Of a DNA stretch of 64,000 nucleotides, positions 53,046 through 60,907 are shown piece after piece; position 1 is the stretch's first letter, and each line of letters begins with the position of its first letter. The stretch is from Sphingomonas sp. RIT328. GTDB lineage: Bacteria; Pseudomonadota; Alphaproteobacteria; Sphingomonadales; Sphingomonadaceae. A program made the position numbers and the translations under genes. Location: positions 248,001 to 312,000 of the forward strand of contig NZ_JFYV01000001.1 of the NCBI RefSeq assembly GCF_000632225.1, written 5' to 3'. The notes beneath the pieces were generated by a model that worked only from the letters and a program-made list of their open reading frames with translations, made no database searches and was not told the DNA's origin.

Positions 53046-53338
53046 GCCGCCACCTGGGCGGAAAAGTCGTCGTCGATTCCGGCTGACGCGGGGTCAACAT
53101 CGGAGCAAACGTCACTCCCATGGAACGCCTCGAACCCCGCCTCCTCGTCCTTGCCGCGCATGAACGCGACGATGCGGTTGGCCGTGTCGAGGCTGGGCGA
53201 CCGCCCCTTGCGCAGGCTTTCCAGAAGCTGCGGCTCGCCGGTGGCCTCGCGACCGAAGCGGGTAGGCGCCATGTCTTGGTGCCGTTCGAGGAACCGCTCG
53301 ATCGCGGCGACCATGTCAGAGGTTGTCGGAACGTCCAT
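53042..53338 (-). CDS. Cro-like HTH protein
   Basis: A 98-residue protein: MVAAIERFLERHQDMAPTRF, GREATGEPQLLESLRKGRSP, SLDTANRIVAFMRG form a compact HTH, followed by an acidic tail. It is the first gene of the leftward early operon, divergent from the S24 repressor, the place of cro. A GTG at 53344 in the same frame is the alternative start. An operator-like repeat lies 15 bases upstream. Confidence 0.65.
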   Translation of the reverse strand: MDVPTTSDMVAAIERFLERHQDMAPTRFGREATGEPQLLESLRKGRSPSLDTANRIVAFMRGKDEEAGFEAFHGSDVCSDVDPASAGIDDDFSAQVAA

Positions 53339-53352
53339 GCGCACGCTTGTAG

Positions 53353-53399
53353 ATCAGCGATCGCTTACGTTGCAAGCAGATTTGTAAGCAATGGCTTCA
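53353..53399. promoter_or_regulatory. Operator pair between Cro-like and repressor genes
   Basis: Two sites of the form GTAAGC-N4-GCTTAC: 53353-53368 (left arm degenerate ATCAGC, right arm perfect) and 53384-53399 (left arm perfect, right arm GCTTCA). Centres are 31 bases apart, about three helical turns. They occupy most of the 101-base divergent region, so the repressor and Cro-like protein presumably act here. No clear -35/-10 pair is assigned. Confidence 0.6.
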
Positions 53400-53439
53400 A
53401 TCGACGGAACGCCGCATGTTAGCTATTGCTGACAGGGTC

Positions 53440-54165
53440 ATGTCAGACCCTCTTTCGCTATACGATCGCCTCATGGCGGTTAAGCCCGCCGGCATGTCCA
53501 ACACCAGTTGGATGATGAAGGCCGGGCTCAGCCGGATGGCGCTCACCGACATCAAGCGGCGCGGCAGCGCCAATCACGAGACGATCGAGAAGCTGCTCGC
53601 GGCGATCGGCGCGACCTTCGCCGAGTTCGAGGCGGGCGAACGCAAGACGGATCGAGAACCGGGGACGACGCAGGAGCGCGGCCCTTACCTTGCGTTTCGC
53701 GGCTCTGATCGGCCGCGAGACGTGCCGATCGTCGGCACGGCGCTCTGCGCGGATCTCAAGTTCGAGGATGACGGAAGCACGGTCGATATTGAGGCCATGG
53801 AAATGCACTTCGACGACGTGATCGATCACGCCCGCCGACCTCTCACCTTGGACAATCGCCGGGACGTTTACGCCCTGTATTTCAGAGGCGTCTCGATGGC
53901 CCCCAGGTACGAGCCAGGCGAGCTGGGCTATGTCGATCCTCGCCGTCCACCGGTGTCGGGAGACTATGTCGTCGCGCAGCTGCGGGGACCGGATGGCGTC
54001 GACGGCGAGCGGATCATGACCGTGATCGCAAAGCGCTTGGTCCGGCAAACGGCTCATTACTACGAGTTCGAGCAGTTCAATCCGGCGCTGCTGTTCAAGG
54101 TGGAGCGCATCCGTGTAGCGCATCTTCACCGGATCATTCCGTGGGACGAGCTGGTCACATTCTGA
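53440..54165 (+). CDS. S24-type phage repressor (CI/C2-like)
   Basis: A 241-residue protein. The N-terminal HTH includes AGLSRMALTDIKRRGSANHE, then TIEKLLAAIGATFAEFEAG. The C-terminal S24 domain has the nucleophile Ser in FRGVSMAPRYEPGELGYVD and the base Lys in MTVIAKRLVR. It maintains lysogeny by blocking early promoters and is probably inactivated by RecA-stimulated self-cleavage. An in-frame ATG at 53416 is the alternative start. It is divergent from the Cro-like gene. Confidence 0.87.
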   Translation: MSDPLSLYDRLMAVKPAGMSNTSWMMKAGLSRMALTDIKRRGSANHETIEKLLAAIGATFAEFEAGERKTDREPGTTQERGPYLAFRGSDRPRDVPIVGTALCADLKFEDDGSTVDIEAMEMHFDDVIDHARRPLTLDNRRDVYALYFRGVSMAPRYEPGELGYVDPRRPPVSGDYVVAQLRGPDGVDGERIMTVIAKRLVRQTAHYYEFEQFNPALLFKVERIRVAHLHRIIPWDELVTF

Positions 54166-54219
54166 TCGCGTGTGCGGGCGGCTCTCGCTAGGCTGGGCGC
54201 TGTAGCCGGGAGGGTAGGG

Positions 54220-54639
54220 ATGCAGGCGAAGGGTTCGACCGGGTCTATCACGATCGATGGCGATCTGGTCAGCATAGGCCGAGCGTCTTTGCCCGGCTTG
54301 GCTGAGGCGGTCAGGACGGTCGCCATCGGCGATCTGGTCGGTTTGGATCTGCGGCAGGCGACCGCCGTGGAGCCCGGCTATATCCGTCTCATCTATCCTG
54401 GTGCGAGCGCTGGCGTCGCGGGCAAGCTGCGCCTCTATGATCCGGACACGGTCATGTTCAACATCGAGCATCAGGAAGTCATGCTCGACGTACACGACGC
54501 GTTGATGAGCAGGATCTCCGGAAAGCCTTTCGTGACGACGCGACGGTCCGCGCCGGTGCGTTCGAGCGCGGCGACGGTCGTGTCGTTGATCGGCGCGATC
54601 GTCGGGCTGGCACTTCTGGCGTGGTGGGTATTCAGCTGA
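54220..54639 (+). CDS. DUF4429-like membrane protein downstream of the repressor
   Basis: A 139-residue protein. AKGSTGSITIDGDLVSIGRA is the start of a small PH-like (DUF4429/SHOCT-associated) domain, followed by strands and a C-terminal membrane helix (VVSLIGAIVGLALLAWWVF). GGGAGGGTAGGG precedes the ATG at 54220; the open frame upstream to 54172 lacks such a site. Because it follows the repressor in the same direction it may be expressed in the lysogen and alter the cell surface, for example by superinfection exclusion; that is inference. Confidence 0.55.
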   Translation: MQAKGSTGSITIDGDLVSIGRASLPGLAEAVRTVAIGDLVGLDLRQATAVEPGYIRLIYPGASAGVAGKLRLYDPDTVMFNIEHQEVMLDVHDALMSRISGKPFVTTRRSAPVRSSAATVVSLIGAIVGLALLAWWVFS

Positions 54640-54642
54640 TTT

Positions 54643-54701
54643 GTAAGCGGACGCTTATAGGTAGTTGACTGTAAGCAATCGCTTACGGTAAGCGGGCTTC
54701 A
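54643..54701 (+). promoter_or_regulatory. Second operator cluster and likely rightward early promoter
   Basis: GTAAGC-GGAC-GCTTAT at 54643-54658 and the perfect GTAAGC-AATC-GCTTAC at 54671-54686, centres 28 bases apart; a third variant with a 2-base spacer lies at 54688-54701. TTGACT at 54665-54670 is a good -35 hexamer directly before the perfect operator, so a bound repressor would cover the promoter of the operon beginning at 54732. No consensus -10 is seen. Confidence 0.65.
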
Positions 54702-54731
54702 TCAGGGCACCCCGCCCGATGGGAGCACGCC

Positions 54732-55139
54732 GTGCAACTTGCCAACCTTCCCCGCGAGGCCGACGCGACCGGCGCCCTCGTCACTGACTTCCACATCGAC
54801 ACGGACCCGCCGGTCACCCGGCGGCTCATTCCGCACACGCTCAGCCGTCACGCTGCCGCGCGGCCGTTCAACCGCCAGCCGCTGGTGCTCGCCGGGCGTG
54901 ACGCCACCGCGGCCCGCCTGAAGGCCGTCGTCGGCCGGGCACGGGGCAAGTCGACGACGCATCCGCTGCGTCGGTCGCCGGTGCCGCAGCCCGCCATGCC
55001 TCGCCTCGCCGCCCTGTGCGACGCCGCGGAGGATCGCGCGCGCGGCGTGCTTGACCGGATGATCGTCCTCGCCATCGGCGGCCTCGCCGTCTGGGTCGGC
55101 GGCCCGGTGCTGCTGACCATGGTCGCGGGGACGCTCTGA
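54732..55139 (+). CDS. Early membrane protein of unknown function
   Basis: A 135-residue protein starting with GTG at 54732. It has a basic, Arg/Ala-rich body and a C-terminal membrane helix (MIVLAIGGLAVWVGGPVLLT). It is the first gene behind the second operator cluster and overlaps the next start by one base. No family recognised. Confidence 0.5.
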   Translation: MQLANLPREADATGALVTDFHIDTDPPVTRRLIPHTLSRHAAARPFNRQPLVLAGRDATAARLKAVVGRARGKSTTHPLRRSPVPQPAMPRLAALCDAAEDRARGVLDRMIVLAIGGLAVWVGGPVLLTMVAGTL

Positions 55140-55354
55140 TGGCGAGCCGCACCCCGCCAGAGCGCAAGATCCGCAGCCCCTACAGCGGCAATCTGTTCAA
55201 CTGCCCCCCAGGTTGCGGCTGCCCCGACTGCGCCAGCCGTCCCCCGCGTCCGCTGATCAGGGCGATCGTCGCGCTGCTCGCCCTGACCGTGCTGCTCGGC
55301 GGGACCGCTCTCGCCGTCCGCGCCGTCTGGGCGCTGATCAAGGGGCAGTGGTGA
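55139..55354 (+). CDS. Cysteine-containing small membrane protein
   Basis: A 71-residue protein: CPPGCGCPDC (four Cys in ten residues, zinc-knuckle-like) on the N-terminal side and one membrane helix (AIVALLALTVLLGGTALAVR). TGATG overlaps connect it to both neighbours. No family recognised. Confidence 0.5.
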   Translation: MASRTPPERKIRSPYSGNLFNCPPGCGCPDCASRPPRPLIRAIVALLALTVLLGGTALAVRAVWALIKGQW

Positions 55355-55533
55355 TGCGTCGCCACCTCATCCCCCGCTTCGAGTGGGGCGGCTGGCGCGG
55401 TGACGGCCTGACCGTCATTCCGCGCGTGCTGCGCTCGCACCCCGAATGCCGCCATGACGAGATCAAGGGCGGCATCTTCACCATTCAATGGCTCGGTCTG
55501 ATGATCGAGATCGGCATCGGAAAGGTTTCCTGA
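55354..55533 (+). CDS. Small phage protein of unknown function
   Basis: A 59-residue protein (MRRHLIPRFEWGGWRGDGLT, then RHDEIKGGIFTIQWLGLMIE). It starts at the TGATG overlap with the previous gene and ends in a similar overlap with the next. Short proteins of this pattern are common near phage integration genes. No function assigned. Confidence 0.5.
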   Translation: MRRHLIPRFEWGGWRGDGLTVIPRVLRSHPECRHDEIKGGIFTIQWLGLMIEIGIGKVS

Positions 55534-56324
55534 TGATCGTAATCCACGGCCCCCAGCGCAGCGGCAAGACGCTGCACCGCGAGCTGTTCGCCAAGCATTA
55601 TGGGTGCAACCGCATTGTTGATGACGTGATGTGCAACGATCGGCGCATTGCTGAGCAGGAGGGAGACCTCCTGCTCAGCAATGAAGACCCGGACAAGCTC
55701 GCCCGCCGCTTCCCCGGTGCGACGATCGTCAGCATCGACAATGCTCGTGCCAACGTCGGGCTGGATGCGGTCCCGGTTGGCGGGTTTCAGGTGGTGGCGC
55801 AGCAGAGGACTTGCCCACGCGTGGATGCCTTGGCCGCCAAACTCGCGGCGGGGGACGGCCTGTGCTGGGCCGAGGTTTGCGTCATGGAAACGGACATCGG
55901 CCAGCACTGCGAAAGCTCCACTTGCATCGCCGCCTTTCACGAGGATCACGATCCGCAGCATGCGCGCGCGTGGTATCGCTCAATCGCACGCACGTCCTTC
56001 GACTTCTTGGTCAACACGCCGGAGACGGCCGACTTCATGGCCGGTGTCCCCCTGGAAGCGACGCATCAGCGTGATCGATGGAGCTCGGACCACGACGCCG
56101 GCAAGACGCCGTTCGATTGGTTCTGGCTGATCGGCTATCTCGCGCAGAAGGCTGCGGCGGCCGCAGTCGCCGGCGACGTCGATAAGGCTCGACACCACAC
56201 TATCAGCACCGCCGCAGCGCTGGCGAATTGGCATGCGGCGCTCTCCGATGCCGATACGACCATGCGGCCGGGCATCGAGCCGCCTGATCTACTCGAAAGC
56301 ACGAACTCGCAGGAGGTCCGATAA
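55533..56324 (+). CDS. P-loop segment joined to a phage C-terminal domain
   Basis: A 263-residue protein. Residues 1-~85 carry GPQRSGKT (6-13) and the start of an NTPase fold (NRIVDDVMCNDRRIAEQEGD, ATIVSIDNARANVG), but the fold appears incomplete. From ~90 a different domain begins, including HQRDRWSSDHDAGKTPFDWF, WLIGYLAQKAA, ARHHTISTAAALANWHAALS and MRPGIEPP, a pattern often found by itself in phages. A TGATG overlap fixes the start. The function of the fusion is unknown. Confidence 0.55.
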   Translation: MIVIHGPQRSGKTLHRELFAKHYGCNRIVDDVMCNDRRIAEQEGDLLLSNEDPDKLARRFPGATIVSIDNARANVGLDAVPVGGFQVVAQQRTCPRVDALAAKLAAGDGLCWAEVCVMETDIGQHCESSTCIAAFHEDHDPQHARAWYRSIARTSFDFLVNTPETADFMAGVPLEATHQRDRWSSDHDAGKTPFDWFWLIGYLAQKAAAAAVAGDVDKARHHTISTAAALANWHAALSDADTTMRPGIEPPDLLESTNSQEVR

Positions 56325-58159
56325 TGGCCACCGCAATCAAAAACGCCGCAGCACCGGCGTCGAAGCCCCGCGGCGCCAAGACAGCGCCTGCCACAGCCAA
56401 GGCGCTGGCGCCGACGTCGATCACCACGATCCCGTATGGTCGGCTGCGCCGCGCGCCGCAGAACGTCCGCAAGACCGACATAGCAGCCGACGTCGAGAGC
56501 CTCGCGGACGACATCGCAGCGCATGGTCTGCTGCAATCGTTGATCGGCTACGCCGGCAGCACGACGATCGACGCCAAGGCCGTCTACGTCGTGGGTGGTG
56601 GGCGACGCCTCCAGGCGCTTCAGCTGCTGCGCGAGCGCGGCACGATCAAGGACAACTGGCCGGTGCCAGTCCTCATCCGTCCGGAGGACGAGGCGGTCGA
56701 GCTGTCGCTGTCGGAGAACCTCGCGCGCCGCGACATGAACCCGGCGGACGAGTTCGTCGCATTCGCCGCGCTCATGGCGCCGGGCAACCGATCGCCCGCT
56801 GATCTCGCGAAGCAATTTGGTTTCACTGAGCGCTACGTGAAGCAGCGGCTGCGACTGGCGGGGCTGGCGGAGGAGATCCTCGACGCCCTCCGGCTGGGAC
56901 AGATCAGCCTGGAGGTGGCGACTGAATACGCCAAAACTGCCGATCAGGCTCTACAGTCGCGCGTTTTCAAGCGCGAGTGCCGACCGAACAACTATCAACG
57001 GCACAGCCTGTGGAACATTCGCGCCGCCTACAGCGCCGAGCAGATGACAGAGGCGTGCAGCGTCTTCCGGTTCATCGACCGCGACACCTACGAACGCGAG
57101 GGCGGCGGGTACGAGGAGGATCTGTTCACCGCAGCGGCAGACGGCGCCCCACGCAAGCTGGCGAACGGTCAGCTTGCGCGGGGCATCGCTAACCGCTGCC
57201 TGCAATTGCAGGCTGTCCGCGTCCAGATGCAGGCGCAGGGGAAATATCCCAGCGTGTCGGGTTCCGTCATTCCTGCCGATCTGACGGTCGACGGTAAGGC
57301 CGAGGCCCCCACAGGCTACGCTCTCATTGCCGGCGGCTGGAATGGCGATCTTGGTATGCACGTGGCCATCGACGACTGCTGGAAGCGGGCCATGGACCGC
57401 GATGTCTCCATCCAGATCGTGGTCGGGGTCGGGCAGGAGGAGCCGATCGGCGAAGATGACGACGGCAGCGCGCTCGAATACGTGGCGCAATGGGATCGCA
57501 CGCGGTTTTTCGTTCCGCGAGAGCACCGCAAGACGGTCCTTCCTGAAAAGCGCGAGACTTCCTATGGCGGTCCCCAGCTGACCCCCGAGCAGGAGGAAGA
57601 GCAGGCGGTCGCGCATCTCGGCCGGGTCTGGGCGGCTCGCCTCGCAGTGCCGAAGTTCAGCGATTTACCCGGCATGGAAGGCCGCGCCTTCTACGCCAAC
57701 GATTGGCTAGGAGAGAAGACGAAGCCGGGAGACCCCCATTCGGGTCCGCGCACACCGTGCTTCGAGATCCAGATGTTTGTCACCGAAGAGGAGATCGCTT
57801 CGAACCTTCCCGCCGGCATAGAACATGCCCGCGAGGTAATCGCCGACCGGAAGCGTCGGAAGGAGGAACGTGAAGCGGCGGCCACCGCGGCAAAGGTCGC
57901 CGAGGAAACCCGCTGGCAGGAACTCTGTGCCGCCGATCCTGCGCCCGAGGTGCTGCTTACCACGGGCGGTGATCTTTGGACGAAGACGCCGTTAGGCTGG
58001 ACCATCGAAGGCCAGGAAGAGGACGTCGGCTACGCCGAGGAGTTTGCTGATTTGCTCGAGGCGCTGAACCCCGCCGACGTCGGCGGCTGGTGGGCGACGC
58101 AGGCGGACTATCAAGCCGATCATCCGGACGCTGCCGGTGATGCGGAGGGCGGCCAGTGA
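56324..58159 (+). CDS. ParB-type protein
   Basis: A 611-residue protein. A low-complexity Ala/Lys N-terminus leads to the ParB/Srx fold: TTIPYGRLRRAPQNVRKTDI, AADVESLADDIAAHGLLQSL, VVGGGRRLQALQLLRERGTI, SLSENLARRDMNPADEFVAF, then an HTH (SPADLAKQFGFTERYVKQRL). The long C-terminal part (DRKRRKEEREAAATAAKVAE and beyond) is charged and helical. It may bind phage DNA for segregation, regulation or as a CTP-switch clamp. No ParA is present beside it. Start is one base after the previous stop's first base. Confidence 0.82.
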   Translation: MATAIKNAAAPASKPRGAKTAPATAKALAPTSITTIPYGRLRRAPQNVRKTDIAADVESLADDIAAHGLLQSLIGYAGSTTIDAKAVYVVGGGRRLQALQLLRERGTIKDNWPVPVLIRPEDEAVELSLSENLARRDMNPADEFVAFAALMAPGNRSPADLAKQFGFTERYVKQRLRLAGLAEEILDALRLGQISLEVATEYAKTADQALQSRVFKRECRPNNYQRHSLWNIRAAYSAEQMTEACSVFRFIDRDTYEREGGGYEEDLFTAAADGAPRKLANGQLARGIANRCLQLQAVRVQMQAQGKYPSVSGSVIPADLTVDGKAEAPTGYALIAGGWNGDLGMHVAIDDCWKRAMDRDVSIQIVVGVGQEEPIGEDDDGSALEYVAQWDRTRFFVPREHRKTVLPEKRETSYGGPQLTPEQEEEQAVAHLGRVWAARLAVPKFSDLPGMEGRAFYANDWLGEKTKPGDPHSGPRTPCFEIQMFVTEEEIASNLPAGIEHAREVIADRKRRKEEREAAATAAKVAEETRWQELCAADPAPEVLLTTGGDLWTKTPLGWTIEGQEEDVGYAEEFADLLEALNPADVGGWWATQADYQADHPDAAGDAEGGQ

Positions 58160-59049
58160 CCAGCTCGCAGACCCAGATCGAGGCTCGCTGCGTCGCCATC
58201 GCAGACACCGTCGTCCCCAACTACCGGAACGGCAAGCGGGCCTCCAGCTGTACCAGTCAGGCCGCCCGCATGTGGCAGGCCGCATATGATGGCGCGGCCA
58301 ATGTGCTGTCCGGCTCGCATGGCGTCCCCACTCCCGCTGTGCTGTCCGATGCGCGGGTGCAGTGTCAGGCCTTTTGGGACGCGGCACAGGAATGTCTACG
58401 CGTCGGCGAAGAGACAGAGTTCGCAGCCGATGTAACCCAGGAGCACCGCAACGGGTACAAGGCCGCCTGCAACATGATGTCGGCAATTCTACAGAAAACC
58501 TCTCACCGGGTGTTTCACGGATTGCCCTGGAATGACACCCCGCCCGCGAGCGATGCCGCGGTTCCGGCGGGGTTGTTGCGGGAGGCGCTGCAACGTGCGC
58601 GCGAAACGCTTGAGGTCTATGCCGACCCGACAGGTTATACCGACAACGAAGGCGAGCAACTGACGGCCGAGGATGAATTGCACCCCGGCCTGCTTGCGCA
58701 GCACACGCTTGAGCAGATCGCCGCCATGCTCGCCGCAGCCCCCAAGGTCGCGAGCGACACCGGGGCGGGGGTCGATACCTTGGCGAAGCATGTCGCCGAG
58801 GTGATGGCCGAGGATGGCGGATGCTGGACTGCGTGTTCGGGCTGTCAGGAGAGTGACGAAGGCTACGTCTCCGAAAAATACTATCCGTACAGCCCTATCT
58901 TCCGATGCCAGCCGGGCGGCGGATGCAGCGAGTGCGGCGGCATCGGCGTAATCTGGAATGACGGCGCGTTTCTCGCAAGCTGGGGTGACAGCCTAGCCAC
59001 CCCCACCGATGCGACGGACGGGGCGACGGGCGGCGGGGAGGTGACATGA
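58156..59049 (+). CDS. Phage protein with C-terminal cysteine-rich segment
   Basis: A 297-residue protein starting with GTG that overlaps the ParB stop (GTGA). The first half is mixed helical. The end has CWTACSGCQESDEGY and GGGCSECGGIGVIW, a zinc-ribbon-like set of cysteines. No family recognised; co-translation with ParB suggests a linked role. Confidence 0.5.
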   Translation: MTSSQTQIEARCVAIADTVVPNYRNGKRASSCTSQAARMWQAAYDGAANVLSGSHGVPTPAVLSDARVQCQAFWDAAQECLRVGEETEFAADVTQEHRNGYKAACNMMSAILQKTSHRVFHGLPWNDTPPASDAAVPAGLLREALQRARETLEVYADPTGYTDNEGEQLTAEDELHPGLLAQHTLEQIAAMLAAAPKVASDTGAGVDTLAKHVAEVMAEDGGCWTACSGCQESDEGYVSEKYYPYSPIFRCQPGGGCSECGGIGVIWNDGAFLASWGDSLATPTDATDGATGGGEVT

Positions 59050-59606
59050 AACGACCACCCGCGACCCATGAGTTCGCCGGCATAGCCGCTATCGCCGAGC
59101 AGCTTCGCGACGCGCGTGCTGCCGGCGATCAGCGCTTGGTCGCCGAGGACAAGATGACCGCAACCGACGCGACCGACCGCTTGCGGATCGCATCGGCACT
59201 TGCGGCCGACTGGCGGCGAGTGGTGAATCGCGCGCCGCGGCCGGAGCGCACCGCGACCGACGCCGAGATCCTCGCCATGTTGAAGCAGGCACTACCGGCG
59301 GCCATCAGCCGCCGCGATCGGGCGCATCAGGCCCTCGTGAACAACGCGCCGCAGTACCGCCGATACAAGACGGCTGAGCTTTGGGCGCTGTCCGATCGGA
59401 TCGGCGCCTTCAGCGAGGGCGTGCAGGACGACATCGTCGAGTACGTCCGCCCGTTGCTCAACGCCGAGAGCGTGGCGGCCGGCCTCGCGGCGATGCTCTG
59501 GTGGCATCAACGCACCGGGACCGACTGCATCCATTGGCTGACTGACGCGACGATTGAGTTGCGCGCCGCACGGCTGGCGGAAGGCGAGGGGAGGCTGGCT
59601 GCGTGA
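59046..59606 (+). CDS. Phage protein of unknown function
   Basis: A 186-residue mostly helical protein (IAAIAEQLRDARAAGDQRLV, ATDAEILAMLKQALPAAISR, SVAAGLAAMLWWHQRTGTDC). ATG overlaps the previous stop (ATGA) and its own stop overlaps the excisionase candidate. No family recognised. Confidence 0.5.
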   Translation: MKRPPATHEFAGIAAIAEQLRDARAAGDQRLVAEDKMTATDATDRLRIASALAADWRRVVNRAPRPERTATDAEILAMLKQALPAAISRRDRAHQALVNNAPQYRRYKTAELWALSDRIGAFSEGVQDDIVEYVRPLLNAESVAAGLAAMLWWHQRTGTDCIHWLTDATIELRAARLAEGEGRLAA

Positions 59607-59851
59607 ACCTTGCCCGGCTGGAACAACTGCCGGACTGGCCGGCTCGCATGACCGCGGAGATCGCGGCAGCGTACATGGGCGTGTCGAAGACGTCGTTCCT
59701 GACCCGGTTTGGCGGGTTCGGGGTGAAGGAGGGCTACAACACCCTGTGGGCGAAGGTCCAGCTCGACGCGATGATTGCCAAGCAGTTCTCGATCAAGCAG
59801 CCTCGCGCGGGCGCGCAGGATCGGGACACGTCATGGGACGACTTTCGTTGA
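59603..59851 (+). CDS. AlpA/excisionase-like HTH protein
   Basis: An 82-residue protein with a winged-helix start (MTAEIAAAYMGVSKTSFLTR) and an acidic end. It lies directly before, and overlaps, the integrase gene, the usual place of xis or an AlpA-type activator. It starts with GTG at 59603 (ATGA-type overlap). Confidence 0.65.
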   Translation: MNLARLEQLPDWPARMTAEIAAAYMGVSKTSFLTRFGGFGVKEGYNTLWAKVQLDAMIAKQFSIKQPRAGAQDRDTSWDDFR

Positions 59852-60903
59852 AGAATGTAACCGAGCGGAAGGGTCTGCTCTACTTCCGGCGCAAGATCGC
59901 CGGCAAGGATACCTACCTGCGACTGCCGGATCTCGACGATCCCGACTTCCACGCGGAGTACCGACGGCTGTCGCAGCAGACGGCGCCGAAGGAGGGCCCT
60001 GCGCCCGGCAGCATGGCCGCCCTAGTCGCTGCCTATCGCGGCAACCCGGAGTTCGCGGCGTTGGAGATGAGCACGCGCATCAACCAGATGCGCTACCTCG
60101 ACCTGATCGTGACGGAGATCGGCGAGCGCGGCGTAAAGGGCCTGCGCCCTGCGCACATCTACACGATGCGCGACCGGATGGCCGAGACGCCGGGCAAGGC
60201 GAACGCGTGGCTTAGCGTCATGCGGGCGCTCCTCGCCTACGGCACGCGCATTGACATGCGCGCCGACAATCCGGCGTCGGGGATCAAGCGGCTTGAGCTG
60301 GGCGAGCACGAACCATGGCCGGCGGATCTGCTGCGCGTCGCGCTGGAGGAGGCGACGCCGATGACGCGCGCCGCGATCGTCACCGGGCTATGCTCCGGGC
60401 AGCGGGTCAGCGACTGCATCAGGATGCAGTACGGCTGGATTGACGGCGGCATCATGGAGTTCGCGCAGAAGAAGACGGGCAAGGACGTCGCCATCCCGAT
60501 GCACCCGTTCTGGCTGGAGGAGCTGAAGAAGCTGCCGCGGCGGTCGACGACGCTCCTGTACGAGCGCAGCGGCGCGCCATTCAAGACGACGGGTGCCATC
60601 CAGGCGCGGCTTCGCGACCTGATGGCCATGTCCGCGGTGCGGGAGGTTCACGCCGATCTCGTCGCGCGCGAGGTCATCACCGCCGACGCGACCTTCTCGT
60701 TCCACGGACTGCGCAAGAACTCGTGCTGCTACTTGCTGGAGCTTGGCCTGAGCGACACCGAAGTCGGCTCGATCCTCGGCATGTCGAGCGAGATGGTGAG
60801 GCACTACGGGAAGCGGGCGCGGGCATTGATGATCGCGCGTGGCGCGGCCGAACGCGTGACCGGCGGCAAGATTGTGCCTCTGGCTAGGAAGGTTGTCTCC
60901 TGA
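59833..60903 (+). CDS. int: Tyrosine-family phage integrase
   Basis: A 356-residue recombinase. An N-terminal arm-binding region (GLLYFRRKIAGKDTYLRLPD) precedes a core-binding helical part. The catalytic domain shows Arg in TGLCSGQRVSDCIRM, Lys in AQKKTGKDVAIPM, HGLRKNS (His-x-x-Arg) and the nucleophile Tyr in MVRHYGKRA; the usual LGH before the tyrosine is LGM. It integrates at tRNA-Glu. ATG at 59833 overlaps the excisionase candidate by 19 bases. It is 727 bases from attR. Confidence 0.9.
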   Translation: MGRLSLKNVTERKGLLYFRRKIAGKDTYLRLPDLDDPDFHAEYRRLSQQTAPKEGPAPGSMAALVAAYRGNPEFAALEMSTRINQMRYLDLIVTEIGERGVKGLRPAHIYTMRDRMAETPGKANAWLSVMRALLAYGTRIDMRADNPASGIKRLELGEHEPWPADLLRVALEEATPMTRAAIVTGLCSGQRVSDCIRMQYGWIDGGIMEFAQKKTGKDVAIPMHPFWLEELKKLPRRSTTLLYERSGAPFKTTGAIQARLRDLMAMSAVREVHADLVAREVITADATFSFHGLRKNSCCYLLELGLSDTEVGSILGMSSEMVRHYGKRARALMIARGAAERVTGGKIVPLARKVVS

Positions 60904-60907
60904 TCGT

